Positions 43,066-54,999 of a stretch of DNA of 64,000 nt are shown here, piece by piece. This DNA comes from Pogona vitticeps (Eukaryota; Chordata; Lepidosauria; Squamata; Agamidae): the NCBI RefSeq assembly GCF_051106095.1, contig NC_135795.1, forward strand, positions 69,501 to 133,500, given 5' to 3'. Below the pieces are notes generated by a model. That model saw nothing but the letters and a program-made list of their open reading frames with translations. It was not told the origin of the DNA and searched no databases. Made by a program: the position numbers and the translations under genes. Every line of letters begins with the position of its first letter. Positions within the stretch are counted from its first letter, which is position 1.

Positions 43066-46000
43066 TTAGGACCACCAGAAGCTCACAGAGAAGCTGGTGT
43101 CCAGGGCCCGCACATAGTGCCAGTGGCGGGCAGGGATAAAGAGCACCTGGCCAGGGCTCAAGATGCACTCCTGAAAAGCAGCTGCTTTAAACCGGGGGAA
43201 CCTCTCCAGGTCAGGGTCTTCTACATCCACCTGCAAAGACAGGAGAGGGCTTGGGTTGGTGGTCCGACAGGCAGCCTTGCCTGCTTCACAAGGGAATCTG
43301 AGCACAGGCTTCTGCCCCAAGAGGCTTACAGTGGCAAGGCCACAGGAGAGAGCAGAGGCAGAGGCGAACAGGCAACTCTGGCAGTTATGGGCTCATCCTG
43401 AGCCTGCGTCAAAGGCTTCTGTTAAACGATTCAACCCCCCCCCCAAAAGGGAGACTAGCTGGGCCACTCTTTTGAAGAGGATGCCCGAGGCCACCCACCT
43501 GGCTGGTGTTGTGCAGCAGGGAGCCTTGGTGTGGATACAGCTGCTCCGTCTGCTGGGGAGAGTACAGGCGGATGTATTTCCGTCCCATCACCTGCATGGG
43601 GCAAACAAGGGAAACCTGCTCTGTGGAGGTTTGACAGCGAGAAGTGTAACTTGCCTAATTAATTATTGACCAGAATCAATGTCAACCTGGAGAACTCCAT
43701 GTCTTGCATACTAAGTGGAACTGCTAATACAGCACATGTAAAGACAGCGATCATTACCGTGCGGTATGTTTTAATGGATGTCCCGCAGTGGCCCTACTGG
43801 GGTGCTCTTTCTCTGTTCCCCCTATGCAGCTGAGACCAGGAGGAAGGAGCCCTTGGGAATCATTTCCCTGCCTCTCTGGATGGGGAGATCCTTCTGGGGT
43901 CACACCCTGAAGGGGCAGGCCGGGCGTCTCCCTGTTGCATAGGCAGGCACGGCCAGCCCCCTTCCGTCAGGGCAACAGAGAAGGATACCCGCCCTCCTGG
44001 CTGCATCAGCTCTGGCTTCCCTCACCGCCCCAGGGAAGGTTCAAGAGGACAAACCTGGACCAGGAAATTCTGCTCAGGGTCCTGGTGAAGAGGTGAGATG
44101 GTGCCCATTGGACCAAACCAGGCATTCACGGTGATGCTCTCTTCATCGGCTTCGCCCAGGCAGCAGTAGTCAGGAAGGCCGATGTCGTCCTTCAGTTCTG
44201 GGATCTGGCAAGTGGCCGGCAAGAAACAGAAGCCAAGGGGGAGGGTCTCTGTTTATCCAGCAGAGAACAAACCTACCTTGAGATAGCCAGTCTGTAAGCA
44301 GAGCGCCACCCTCCCCCCTCCCCGGCAACTGTTTGTGACCAAGCACACAGGCCTCATTCCCTGACATGAGCTCAATACTTATTTAAACATTTGGGCTCTG
44401 CTTTTTGCCTAAAATACACACCACAGTGAAATCGTTAAATGCATGATACACAGTTCGGGTGAGGGAGGCTCCTCCCAAGGCCTGAGCATCAGCCTCAAAC
44501 AAGGGCCCCTCATTCCTCCCTCCCCAAGCAAACCCAGCTGTGTCTGCCTTTCAACAGTGGAAGGTTATTTGGGCCCTAGGCTGTCGCCCTGCTGCTCCAA
44601 AGGAGGAGAAGCCCTTTTCACTCTCCAAAACAGAAACCAAGCATGTGGGGTGCCTTCCATAGCCTCGGAGGCATAGGGGGCTTCCAGAGGCCACAGAGGG
44701 GTGCGGCGCTTAGGGGTTATCCTGAGGCATACAATCCCTATCCCTTCTGGTGGTGAACAAGGCGTTCTGGAAGATGAGCTTTGAGAAAGCCACAAGGACG
44801 TAGATGGTCCCTCCCAGAGTTACCTGGTCAAAAAGCTGGTGCTGAGCAAGGTATCCAGTCTGGTCTTGCCCCTGCAAGGGCGACAAGGACAGCCTGAGAA
44901 ACTGCTTTGCCTAAAGACATCAGCTGAGGAACAGCAGAGTGCGTGTGTGTGGGGGTGGGTGGGTGCTGCCCACCTCCCCGAGCAAGGCAGCTCAAGACTG
45001 CCCTCCCTCCTCACCATCCTCCTTGCAGAAGCCACCTGTGGAACGTGGAACCTCACCTGTACGTGCATCAAGAAAATTTCACCTCCTTTATTTGATAAAG
45101 TCCCTTCCACCAACCCCTTTTTGACCTTAAAAACTCCCCTGGCAGCTTCCAAATCAAAACCAGAAGAATAGGCTGCACACATCACGTTTCGCCCGCCTTG
45201 CGCCACCCGTGTGCCTCCCGTAGTAAACAAAAGACCCAGACCTCACTCTTGATGTACCGGCTGATGAAATCTCCGACGGTCATGAGGGTCTGGGACCACT
45301 CCTCGTCCGTGTAGCGAGAGCCCAGTTCCACGGGGACGGTGCGGCTGCCAGCCACCTGCCGGAGGTAATCCACACTGCAGCCAAACAAGAAGCAGCACCT
45401 TTTTCATCATCATCCTGAGGGCTCCTGTCCTATTCCCAAGGGTGTTGATCGAGCCCCTTCCCTGTTGTAGCTTACTCCATTATCAGAGGTGCTTGTGGAA
45501 AACAGGCGAGAGGGAGGCCGAAACCTTTCGGGAATGCTGCCAGCAGGCAGCAGAGTGCCATGCCAGCCAGGGAGAGCCCCTGGGCCAACATCCCAGGGCT
45601 GCCCAGTGGGCTTCCAGCTGCCGCCCCAGCCCTGCGGCAAGGAACAGGCATAGAGCAGGCCTGTGAGGTTCTGCGGCAGTTAACCAGGCCCACCTCCCAT
45701 GGGATTGCAGCCAAGGAGAGATACCGGCCTCAACCAGGAGCTAAGTGACTGCCCACTTGAACTGGCAGAGGCGGGCACCCCACGGGCCCAGTGGCAGGGT
45801 GGCTGTTCTCCAGGCCTTTTCAAGCAGAGCCTTTCCTAGATTACACAAGAGCTATTTTTCTCTGTGTGTTGTTCCCAGCATGCTCATGATACTTGGATGA
45901 CTGTGGACATCTAGCCCTCTCATGCAAAAACATTTGAGTGCACATGGTGGCCGTGCCTGAATAGAACTCTACCAGCTTGCTGTGACCTCCTCTCATCATG

Positions 46001-48085
46001 CGGTGCCAGACCCTGTCACAATTTGGGACGTAACAAGGAGCCACCTGTAGCGCTGGCTGGTGTGGATGCTCCCTAACCTTGAATGGAACAAGGTTAGGGA
46101 GCATTCACAGTGCAGAAGGACGCCTGTCGGGTGCTCAGTCTGGAGACGCCACTGCCAAACACGGCAGGAGCCTTTCGATGCCAACGTTGGGATGGGAAGA
46201 ATTGGGCACAAGCAGAATTGGGCCCTGTTGTCCATGGAGGTCATTGAAAGGGATGGGAAAACACCTCTCCCATTACTCGCCTAAGAGCAGAACGCTTCCT
46301 GCTCTTCTACGGGAAGCGTGAGTGCATCGGGGCCCACAGCACCCACAAAAAGTGGTCTGGTTATAGCAGACCCCTCTGCCCTACAGCGAAGAGGCTGCAG
46401 GAATGCTTGACAGCAAACACTGGTGGCACTGTGAGTTGCCTCTCACCTCCACTTCCTCATGCATGGCCAGTGGTCCACAATCCCCTCCAAGATCAGGGGC
46501 TTTTGCGGGATCAGATAATTGTCCTTGAAATGCTCCAGCGACGGGCAGACAAGCTGCAGTACTTCAGCTTCTGCTTTTATAGCAGGTGCCTGTGGCAACT
46601 CCTTCCGGCATTTCTGCAACAAGGAGCAGATGACAACAATCAATGCAGGTCTTTATGTTACAGGCTCTTAGAGTGATCCTACAGGCCTTTGAGCAGAGGA
46701 GTCCTACTGCTTTCAAGGATGTTTCCTTGGATCGAGGTGCCAACATTTGGAGCAACAATACGACAGCTTCGCCGGAATGTGTTCTCAGGTGCGATCACTG
46801 GCGGGACCCCTTTGGGAATGGGGAGGCCTGCCATGATTGTGATGGGGATGCTCCTCCAGAGGAGCAGACGCCTGGCTCATGAGAACAAAAGGCTACCTTC
46901 CTGAGGGGCTCTCCTCCTCCCCATCCTCCCTCTTCGCTGGCCAGTCCGGAGGAAAGGGCTCGGGGGCTGGCAGGCAGATGCTGCTGAAGGACGCGAACCA
47001 CCCTGACCAGGATGTTGTCCAGGATGGAGGCCCCCATCAGGAGCCCCATGTCACAGGCGCGCACGGCCTCCAGGGAGGCTCCTCCATCGCGGCACAGGCA
47101 GAGGGCCCGGAAGAGGCAGCCGTAGCTGTACACCCGACGCCACGCCTTGTCCACGTCCCTCCAGGTGCCAACGTTCAGCTTTTCCCAGGAGTAATCGCAG
47201 ATCCTCTCGCTAAGCTGGAGGCAGGCCTCCCTCCTGGGCCCAGAGAAGGAAGCGAGGCCCCTGGGGCCCTCCCCGTAGAGCAGGGCGGCTGCCTGCTGGA
47301 GCAAGGAAGCCAGGCTCGGCTCACTGGGGGTGGTGGAGGTGCTGGTGCAGAGGTCCTGGTCCATCTCCTCCCGGCGGCTGGGAAGCAGCGGCTGCAGGGC
47401 GGCCCACGCGGCACTCCCAGCGCAGGTGGCCGCCGGTGTCTGCCCCTCGCGGCCCGCAGGACTGGCCAGCTCCGCTTCCCCTTCGCTCTTTCCGGGGCGA
47501 CGCCTTCTGCTCCTGCTGCTGCTTCTTCCTCCTCCTGCTGGACCACCTGTGGCGAAGGGAAAGAGAGGGGTCACCAGGGGCGACTCACTCCAGTGGGGGC
47601 GGGGGGGGGGAGAGAGAAAGAGAGGGAATCCCCTGCCCCTCCCCCTCCCCGGGGGAGTCCCCCAAAGGCACCATCCCTCTCCCCCCCCCCCCTCCATTGA
47701 AGCGTGGAGGTTTCCTTTGACTCGTCGTCGTCGTGGGGAGGGAAGGGCCCTTGGAGGCCTTCGGGTCCAACCCCCCCTCCAACCCCAGACCCCTCGGGGG
47801 CCCGAGACCGGAGACCAAAGGCCAGACCATCCCGGACCGGTGGCTGTCCCAGATGGGGAAACCCGCCACCTCGGGAGGCAAGCGGCCCCTTGCTCTGCGG
47901 GGCTACGACTCCCAGAAGCCCCCTCAGCCACGGGGATGCCGGCAGGGGATTCTGGGAGCTGCCGCCCAGGGTTAACTCTTTCAACGCCACTTTGCCCCGG
48001 AAAGCAGCCGGCGCTACTGCCGCCGCCGCCTCTTACCGGCGCCTCCCGGGCCGCGGCCTTCCTCGCCCTCCTGTCCGGGACCCAT
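43066..48085 (-). CDS. KDM8: JmjC-domain 2-oxoglutarate oxygenase JMJD5
   Basis: Fe(II)/2-oxoglutarate-dependent oxygenase, described as an arginyl hydroxylase and histone-tail-acting enzyme. Exons (minus): 48037-48085, 46897-47546, 46447-46613, 45242-45374, 44824-44871, 44055-44204, 43499-43591, 43066-43230. They total 484 codons plus stop; human is 416. The extra length is a Gly/Arg/Ser-rich N-terminus. The helical N-domain has [20 protein letters not shown] (human [20 protein letters not shown]) and [16 protein letters not shown]. The JmjC part has [51 protein letters not shown] and [19 protein letters not shown]. The iron ligands H389, D391 and H468 keep the human 79-residue spacing (H321, D323, H400). 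Exon 1 encodes only [16 protein letters not shown] and joins exon 2 in phase 1. An alternative start at the internal ATG of exon 2 (MDQDLC) would lose residues that align with human LWEALRALLP, so the exon 1 start is preferred. Confidence 0.96.
46066..46104. repeat. Hairpin-forming inverted repeat
   Basis: ATGCTCCCTAACCTTG (46066-46081) and its exact reverse complement (46089-46104) are separated by seven bases. Similarity continues outward a few bases with mismatches. It lies in the KDM8 intron between exons encoding WPCMRKW and SVDYLRQ. It may be a small foldback element; no family is recognised. Confidence 0.85.
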
Positions 48086-48540
48086 GGCGTCCCAGGGGAG
48101 CCAAGCAGGCAGGCCTCCCCGGCGCCACCCCTACCACGGCGACTCCTGGAACTCCCGGGCGGCGCAAGGGGCGCATGCGCCCTTCCGGACCACGAGGAGC
48201 TACGAAATAGAAGAGCAACAGGGCGGCTGAGAGGAAGAGGGGGATTCCGGGTACCTTCCGGGGACAAAACAAGCCGCACACAATTCTCCCTGCCCGAAGC
48301 AAACCCAGCAGGGAGGCGCGTCGGCTCCGGCCATGGCGGGAGGAACAAGGCCGCCGCCCAGGCGCCACGCGGTTGCTGTTGCCGCCGACCTGCAACTTGA
48401 CTCCGGTTTCTCCACGGTTCCTCCTACTTGCCAGGTGGGAGAAAAAAAACGCCGCGTCGGTTCCTCCGACTGCGCGTGAGTCTAATTGAATAGATTTATG
48501 GGTCTGTGTAGGGTTCAACTGCGCCTGCGCAGTAGGAGTG
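47890..48540 (-). promoter_or_regulatory. KDM8: CpG-island promoter of KDM8
   Basis: It contains a perfect NRF1 palindrome GCGCATGCGC (48171-48180) next to an ETS-type CTTCCGG, a second NRF1-like TGCGCCTGCGCA (48520-48531), and two ZNF143/SBS-like 'CTCCCAGAA' sites facing each other in intron 1 (near 47908 and 47949). GC-rich DNA continues to about 49.9 kb without a recognisable exon. Confidence 0.65.
48333..48479 (+). other. Small divergent reading frame opposite KDM8 (weak)
   Basis: A 48-codon frame in good start context (gccATGg) runs away from KDM8, starting MAGGTRPPPRRHAVAVAAD. A possible donor CAG|GTGGGA lies inside it near 48435. No homolog is recognised. It may be part of a promoter-divergent transcript or chance in a CpG island. 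Confidence 0.15.
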
Positions 48541-49069
48541 TCCATTTCCCACCCCCGCGTCCTCCTCCAGCCTAGGAAGGGGATTCCCGTGAGCTCTCAG
48601 GGCGCACGCGCAGCCTGGTCCACAAGGCGTTCTCGTGAGGGGCGGGGCCGGGCTGGGCAGAGGAAAAAGAGGCGGGGCCTCGGGAGCGGGAGGGGCGGTT
48701 CCTCTTGGAACGCGAAGGGGCTCCTATTGCGCAGGCGCTCGAGGCGGGTTTGTTCTTGGCCCCCTGAATTACCCAGGTGGGGCGTGGAGGGGGGGGGGAC
48801 GCGGCGGCGGGGGGGGCGGGGGCGGGGGGGGTCAGGTCTGTCCAAGACGCCGTCGGGGGTCCTGGCTCGAGCGCTTGTTCTCCGTCCTCCGGCGCCTGGC
48901 GCGTTGCTGCGGGTCTCCCTCCCCCTCCCGCCGGGCTCACCAGGCGCCAGGATCGGGACCCTCCTGAACCCGAGGCGATGCAGCAGAAAAGCCGTCGTCG
49001 AGACTGACAGCGCTGAATAATAAAGTGACAACAACGAAGACGTGATCATAAATAAAAACAAGAACAATT

Positions 49070-51300
49070 GCCTAAATCGGGGAGCGAAAGCTGGCGAGCC
49101 AAGAGGGGCGGAGAGGAAAGCCGAGGTTTAAAAAGAAAGAAAAGGAAAGCGGGGTTTCTGCATGCCGGCGCCGAGGGGGCCAAGCGGAGCCCCTCCGGGA
49201 GCGGGTTCCACCACGTGGGAGACACCGCGAAGAAGTCCCGGGGACGGGGGGGGGGGTTTGGAAAGGAAGGAGATATCCGATCCCACCCCCACCCCCACCC
49301 CCTCGGGCTGAAGCTGAACGAGCCTAAGGAGGGTGCCGGGCTGCTCGTTCCGCCTCCCGCCCCGGGGAAAGGGCCGCGCAGCGGAGACTGGTCGGGGGCG
49401 ACCGGCGGGGAGGGTAGCAGGAACCCCCCCCTTCGTTTCTCCCTCCCTCCCTGCCGTCACCCATTGATAAACGAAGGGGTGGCCACTTCCGAAGAATGCT
49501 CGGGGCGGGAAACGAGAAGAGCAGCGGAGGCTGTAAAGAGACGCCGAAGCTCCTTGGGTCGCTCGAGGGAAGGCGCAGCCCCAGTCCGAGGGCCCCGGGG
49601 GTGGGCGCGGACCTCAGGCTGGGGCGGCTGGGCTCCCCTCCTGCCTGGGTGGGTGGGGGGTTGCTCCAGGGGGCGGCCGGGCGGGGGGTGGCGCCTCTGC
49701 CTCTGCCCCCTCTGATGCCCGGTGGGCAGCCTGGACCCAAAGGTCACTGGCCGGGCCAGCTTCGATCGGTGCAGAGGGCCGGCCGGGCCTTGCTCTTGCC
49801 GGCCCTGGAGACGGCCCGTGTTCCCTGCCAGGCCCTTCTCTCTCCCTGGTCGGCTTTCCCTCCTCGCGCAGAGTTCTCCTCTTCCAGGGCTTTGCCCCCC
49901 CCCCTCCCCGCCGCCGACCCCCGCAGCCGCTTTCTCTTCCTGGCCCGTTCCTGGCTAATCCGAAGGCATCAGGGGCGGCTGGGGGCATTTCGGTGACACA
50001 TGCGCAGCCGTTCACGGCTCCAGTCCTCAGCGAGGCATTCTTACGAGACGGATCGATGTTTAAAATGACAGCATCTGTTTGCTTGTACACATTTATTTAT
50101 AATTCTTCCCCTGGCGATTATGGCAGGAGCTTGGTGGGTAATAACCAGCTGTGTGAATTAGCAGGGAGAGGAAGCTGTTATTTGATCTGTGAAGGGAGGC
50201 GGAAGCCAAGGCCAGGGGTAATAAAACCGCAACAGATGTCCTGTCGATGCCGCCCGCCTCGGGAAGGGACTTGTAAATTGCCAGAAGGGTTGACTAGCGA
50301 AACCCAATCAGCTTTGGCGAGTGTACACAGAATTTCTATGAGACAGGTAGCTTGGCATCCTCCCACCCCTCCAGCGTGTCTCAGAAGAAAAATGGAACAG
50401 GAGTGTGTGTGTGTGTGTTTGTGTGTGTGTACAGGCAGCTGCTGCTGCTTTTAACACTGCTGTCATCTGTAACACCCAGGATCGCTACTGTGCTCCCTTG
50501 CCGGCTTTGCTGTGCCTCCTGTCTAACACCTTAACTTAGGTGTGTTGCTTTGCCTGATAATCAGTCACTGCTTTCCACAAAACCCAGAATTCCTGCATTC
50601 TGTAGCTGCTCCCTGCACATTTCCTGCTACAGTGCGTTCATCTCACAGGTCAGATCTTTGCTATTTGACAGGATCAGTTTGAGGATAGTGGACAATCTCC
50701 TTTTAAACTCAAATGCAAGGAAATTTAAAAAACAACAACAACCCAACACCAAACAAACCGCACAGCGAGTGCTTTCCACCTTGTTGGTTTAAATGCTCTG
50801 AGGGATCCAGTGACTCCAGGCTTGGCAAAGGGGGTTCTGCCTACAGCTCCCCCCTCCGCACAGTCCTGGCCCTTCCATGGCTGCTGCTTTGTACACAAAA
50901 ATCAGGCAAACGCCAGGAGCAAGGCTGTCCGTGGCTTGGTCCTTCCTGGCAGGCTTAGCCATAGGCAGGGTGGTTCCTTTGAGTCTGTGTGCACATGTAC
51001 ACTAGGGACAAGGTGCTTTCCATTCTGCCCAGCAGATTTTGGCTGGCATGCAAGGGTCTTGCCCTTTGGCCTCCTGACGTGGGGCCAGGTCGCTGTCCTG
51101 TGAGGTGGTCTCTGGTTTGAAGTAGCTGGATGTGCTCACAAATCCCTTATCTATCTGTCAAAGGCCCATTACTAAACTGCGCTAGCTGGTTTGCAAACGA
51201 TGTGGGTGGGAAAACTCCTGGCTCTGAGTTTCAGATGGTTTCAGCAGTTAAGGAAACCTTTCCTTCAATCTGTGGGATGGAACCTGGTCCGCGGTCTACG
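49070..51300. other. Intergenic DNA, no gene seen
   Basis: The GC-rich shoulder of the KDM8 island runs to about 49.95 kb, followed by a unique AT-balanced stretch (50050-50200). A (GT)n run lies at about 50403-50430. AATAAA hexamers near 49017 and 49050 have no attributable gene. Confidence 0.5.
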
Positions 51301-51321
51301 TCCATGTGCTGGTATCAGAGC

Positions 51322-51540
51322 CGCCGTGGTGGTGTCGTGGCTAGACGGTTGGACAGGGACTCTGGAGACCTTGGTTCAAATCCTAGGACATAAGGCATGA
51401 ACATTCCAGGGAGATCTTGGCCTCAACACTCTCTCTCAGCCAAATCCACTTCGCTGGATTTCTGTTGTGAACATGAAGGAGAGCCGTAAACTCTGCCTTG
51501 ACCTTCTTGGAGGAAAAGCAGAATACAGATGTAGCTACTA
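51322..51540 (+). repeat. tRNA-derived SINE, near full length
   Basis: Head 'gtggtgtcgtggctagacgg', pol III B-box GGTTCAAATCC (51373-51383), body 'ctctctctcagccaaatcca' and tail 'ccttcttggaggaaaagcag' then 'aatacagatgta' match the usual squamate tRNA-derived SINE layout from start to tail. Confidence 0.75.
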
Positions 51541-51879
51541 GAGGAAATGACAAGTGGTTCCTGCCCTCCCTGCCCTTTCAGTGACTCAGGCACTGCTGGT
51601 GAGGCCCTCTCACTTCTGAGAAGTCGCTGCACATCTTCTGATAACAGGCCTTGCCTGAGGATTTGGTATCTTGCTCCGATAAGGACTTTCTGTCTTCTAG
51701 TACAGATGGTGGCAGGACACACTCCCCCAGCTTCTTTCCCACCAGAAAAGAGAAGTGGCCGTTCTCTCCTCCCCACCCCCTTGCCCCCCCCCCAGATGCA
51801 GCTCACAGCTCCGCCGGCTTTGGAGATGTGGCCTGCTGGTGTTCCTGGTTCTCCTGGAACAGTCCTGAATGGTATTGAT

Positions 51880-52230
51880 TGCTAATATGTGCAGAATTAA
51901 TTGTGGCGCTAGAGCGATTTGTCACCGATAAGCAAGTTACGGCTGCTGGAGATGACAGAACCATGCATTTCAATTGTGTATCTTGCAGCTGAGCATCGTT
52001 ATGGAGCGAGGAATATGTAATGGCCGTGATGTCTTTATCAACCTGTTCCCTGCATTGTGTTTTTATCACAGCCATCTGCTGTGCAGAGAGTGGCAGCTGT
52101 CAGGTCGTGCAAATAGCTCGGTTGTGTACTTTCGTGTAGAACAACATATTGTCATAATTTCTCTGATATTACTGGACGGAATAATGTTCACAAAGATAAG
52201 GTGACATTATTTTTCATGCTCTGGAATAAT
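51880..52230. other. Unique AT-balanced stretch, candidate conserved noncoding element
   Basis: A stretch free of recognisable repeats, with base composition unlike its GC-rich surroundings and homeodomain-like TAATTG/AATTAA words. It has no long reading frame. Conservation is a guess that only an alignment can decide. Confidence 0.3.
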
Positions 52231-52855
52231 TCATTGCTTTTCAAGGATGGGTTTTCTCGCCCTGGTGAGAAAGATTCCCACCCCACCCAACCAGGATGCT
52301 GGAAGGCCCTGGAGACAGGAGGACTCCATCACCTTTTGTTTCACAAGAAGGTTCGCCTCCACATTACCAGAAAAGAGGACATCCAGCAGCCAGGAGGAGA
52401 GCAAAAGAGGCCACTGCCTGGACAGATGCAGAATCAGGAGTGGCTTCCTGGAGCTGAATAGAACCGCAATGGCTTTCATGAACTGGGTGGCAGTGGACCT
52501 GGGGTGTGTGTGTGGAACGAACAGTGGCACAGCGGTCTGGTGTCCTTGCCGCCAATACTGCTCTTTTGGTGGTGCTACCTGTGGATGATGGGCAACCTTG
52601 GGGTCTTTGATCATGTTGCCCCCTTGGGTCCTTTATCTCAACCCAGGCATGACTGACAAGGCCTTTCAACAGAAGAATCCTCAAGCTGTAGGGCTGGAAA
52701 GGGGCTCCGAGGGCCACAGAGTCCCTCTGCCTCCTGCTGGTGTTCTCCAGCAACTCCTGTGGGCTGAGTACCGGTACCTGCCGATTTTCTTCGAAAATAT
52801 TTTTTTTCAGTGGCCTAAGGAGGGAAAGGGAAGGGTCTCAAGGGCTCCTCTTTGG

Positions 52856-52858
<3 letters not shown>

Positions 52859-52889
<31 letters not shown>
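52859..52889. repeat. (CT)n microsatellite
   Basis: About 15 CT units. Confidence 0.9.
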
Positions 52890-52892
<3 letters not shown>

Positions 52893-53539
52893 GTGATTTG
52901 GCAAAGCCACAGCTTCTCGACTTTCTTTCTGGGGAGTGCAGAGTGTTTGTCTGGCTGAGGGGAACACAAGCACAGGTGGAGGCAGGGCTGTTCTCCAGGG
53001 CGAAATCATTACCTGTCACAAGACGGAGTGCTGCCGTTTAGGAATCCCAACTAGCTGGCAAGAGAGCAGCTTCTCCCCTTTAGGGCTTCTTCGACCACGT
53101 TTTCCAGCCTCCACATGCTTGGTGCCGAAGCCCTGCTGCCAGGAGGTGAAGTGTTGGGTAGAGAACGTCATCCTCACAGCATTTCAGATCTCACCCTGGG
53201 AGCGTTTTGCCCAGGCAGTGGCGGCTTGTGGGCAGCCGGATCCTGGGTGCTGCCGCCCGGGGGCCAACACAAGGGGGGTGGTGCAATTTCTTCCTGCCCA
53301 GGCTTCCAGTGCGTCAGGCCACCCCAGGGCCCTGTGGCTGATCACCCACCCACGGAAGAGGGAATTCCTCAAGTTCACCTTTACATTTCCTGAAGTACAC
53401 TTTAGAGAGGCTGGTAGCCCACACGGCTGCCTCTGTTCTGGCCTCTCCCCCTCTAGCGGGACTTTGCACGCTTGTGCCTGGTCCTCCTCACTGTCCTCTC
53501 CCCCCACCTTTCTGTCCCAGCTTCTCTGAATGGTAAGAA

Positions 53540-53770
53540 AGGAGTTTCCAGCTAAGGATGAGGAAGAACTTGCTAATGGAGGGAGCCAGTTATAGTGGAG
53601 GCGGAGACGCCCGCAGAAGGCAAAGGGCTCCAAAGGGCCTGAGCTTCCCAAGGAGAGGTGTGGATGGCTGCCAGTAAGGAATGCTTTGAGCTGCCCATTC
53701 CTACATCTCACAGAGGCTGGGCTAGATGACCTTTATGAACCCCACAGTTTTAATGGTTCTGCTCTTTGCC
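53540..53770 (+). repeat. CR1-like LINE 3' end
   Basis: 'gtgtggatggctgccagtaa', 'ggctgggctagatgaccttt' and the closing 'cacagttttaatggttct' follow the order seen in CR1 3' ends. It is diverged. Confidence 0.6.
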
Positions 53771-53819
53771 TTCTCTGGTCCCCTCTTCTTCAGAGCCCCC
53801 CAGGGCACCTCTTTGCTTT

Positions 53820-54090
53820 CAGTTTGTGAGCAAACATCGCTTATGCATTAATTAGCACTATGGAGTTATTGTATACATTGACTTTGGCATCTTTTGCTAT
53901 AGTTTAAAAGTATTGCCAGCATCTGCATTTTCCACAAATTAAATTAGGCCTGGATTTTATTATCCCTTTTATTTAATTTATCTTAACTGTAGCTTTCAAG
54001 CTGTGAACCAGCTGTTGGCTATGAAAAAAGAATTTTAATTTGATAGGATTGTTTTAAAGCTTCCTGTAATGGATGTAAGCAATCACTCTG
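53820..54090. other. Unique AT-rich stretch, candidate conserved noncoding element
   Basis: Repeat-free sequence with TATGCATTAATTAGCA (near 53842-53857), which overlaps a POU-like ATGCATTA and a homeodomain TAATTA. It has no long frame. Confidence 0.3.
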
Positions 54091-54439
54091 GCAGTTATAT
54101 TCACTGGGGCTTGGTGACTGTTCTGGCATCACAAGCTGACCAGAGTTTGACCTAGTAGACAAGGCCTTGGTGGTGGTGGGCCAGACTGGGACAGCCCAGG
54201 GTCAGAACTAATTGTTAAATATTTCCCTGGAGAAGGGGGGAGGGAACCACTTGATGTGGGCTGGCAGCGAGCACCGTTGGTCAGTAGGGGCTGCAGGGGA
54301 ACCTGGGACTTGAGGGGGCTCTGGGCTTGGTGGGTAGTACTAGCACTTGACCTCTTGCCCTTTAGCTTTTGGGGCTCCATAAAAATATAGGTGTCCACCC
54401 CTCTGCTTTTCAGCATAAACATAGCATTCCTGCCGGGGC

Positions 54440-54995
54440 CACCGTCTGGGACTGGAAAGCTGATATTCCTTGTAAACTAACAAGAGCTTTCTTGGCTATC
54501 ATTCGGTTCCTAGACATGGTGCAAAGTGCTTCAGAGTTTGTGTCTAGGATGTATGAAGCTCCCTTGGATTCAAGCATCCTCAGGAGAGCCTTTTTCTCAG
54601 TCTTGCTGCCCTCACAAGCATGCCTGATCTGCGGATGTGAGAGAGGGCCTTCTCAGTGGCTGCTCCCAGTCTGTGGAACTCCCTTCCATGGGAGACCAGC
54701 CTGGCCCTTCCCTGCTGTCTTTCAGCTGGCAGACAAAATGCTTTTTGGTCCAGGTGGGCCTTTAGTGCACAACTGGCTGCTTTGAGGCTCCCTACAGAAA
54801 TTAGATGGCTAGATGGATGGATGGCTAGATGGATGGATGGTTTTTTAACTCACTATAATTAGTAATTTATTTGATATTTAGTGTTGCAATCCATTGTATT
54901 TTGGCCTAACATTTGTCTTCTAAGCATTTTGTAAGCCACCTTGGGTCCTTTTATTGGGAGAAAGGAGCGGTATAGATAAACATGAATGAATGGGT
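54440..54995 (+). repeat. L2-clade LINE ORF2 C-terminus and 3' tail
   Basis: Three plus-strand frames together give the pattern 'VREGLLS', 'SLWNSLPWE' and a GPGGP/HLF-like end, the C-terminal signature of L2-type ORF2 proteins. A (TAGATGGATGG)n run (54801-54842) and the tail 'gtaagccaccttgggtcctt' plus 'gagcggtatagataa' follow. It is decayed, with frame changes. Confidence 0.6.
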
Positions 54996-54999
54996 GAGT

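Noticed and set aside
42598-43066. Additional short gene between NSMCE1 and KDM8
   Set aside because: The interval is fully accounted for by the last NSMCE1 exon and the two overlapping 3' UTRs.
46795-48348. 517-codon minus-strand frame as one KDM8 exon
   Set aside because: Only 46897-47546 is coding. The upstream part is intron 1 and the promoter, bounded by a clear acceptor.
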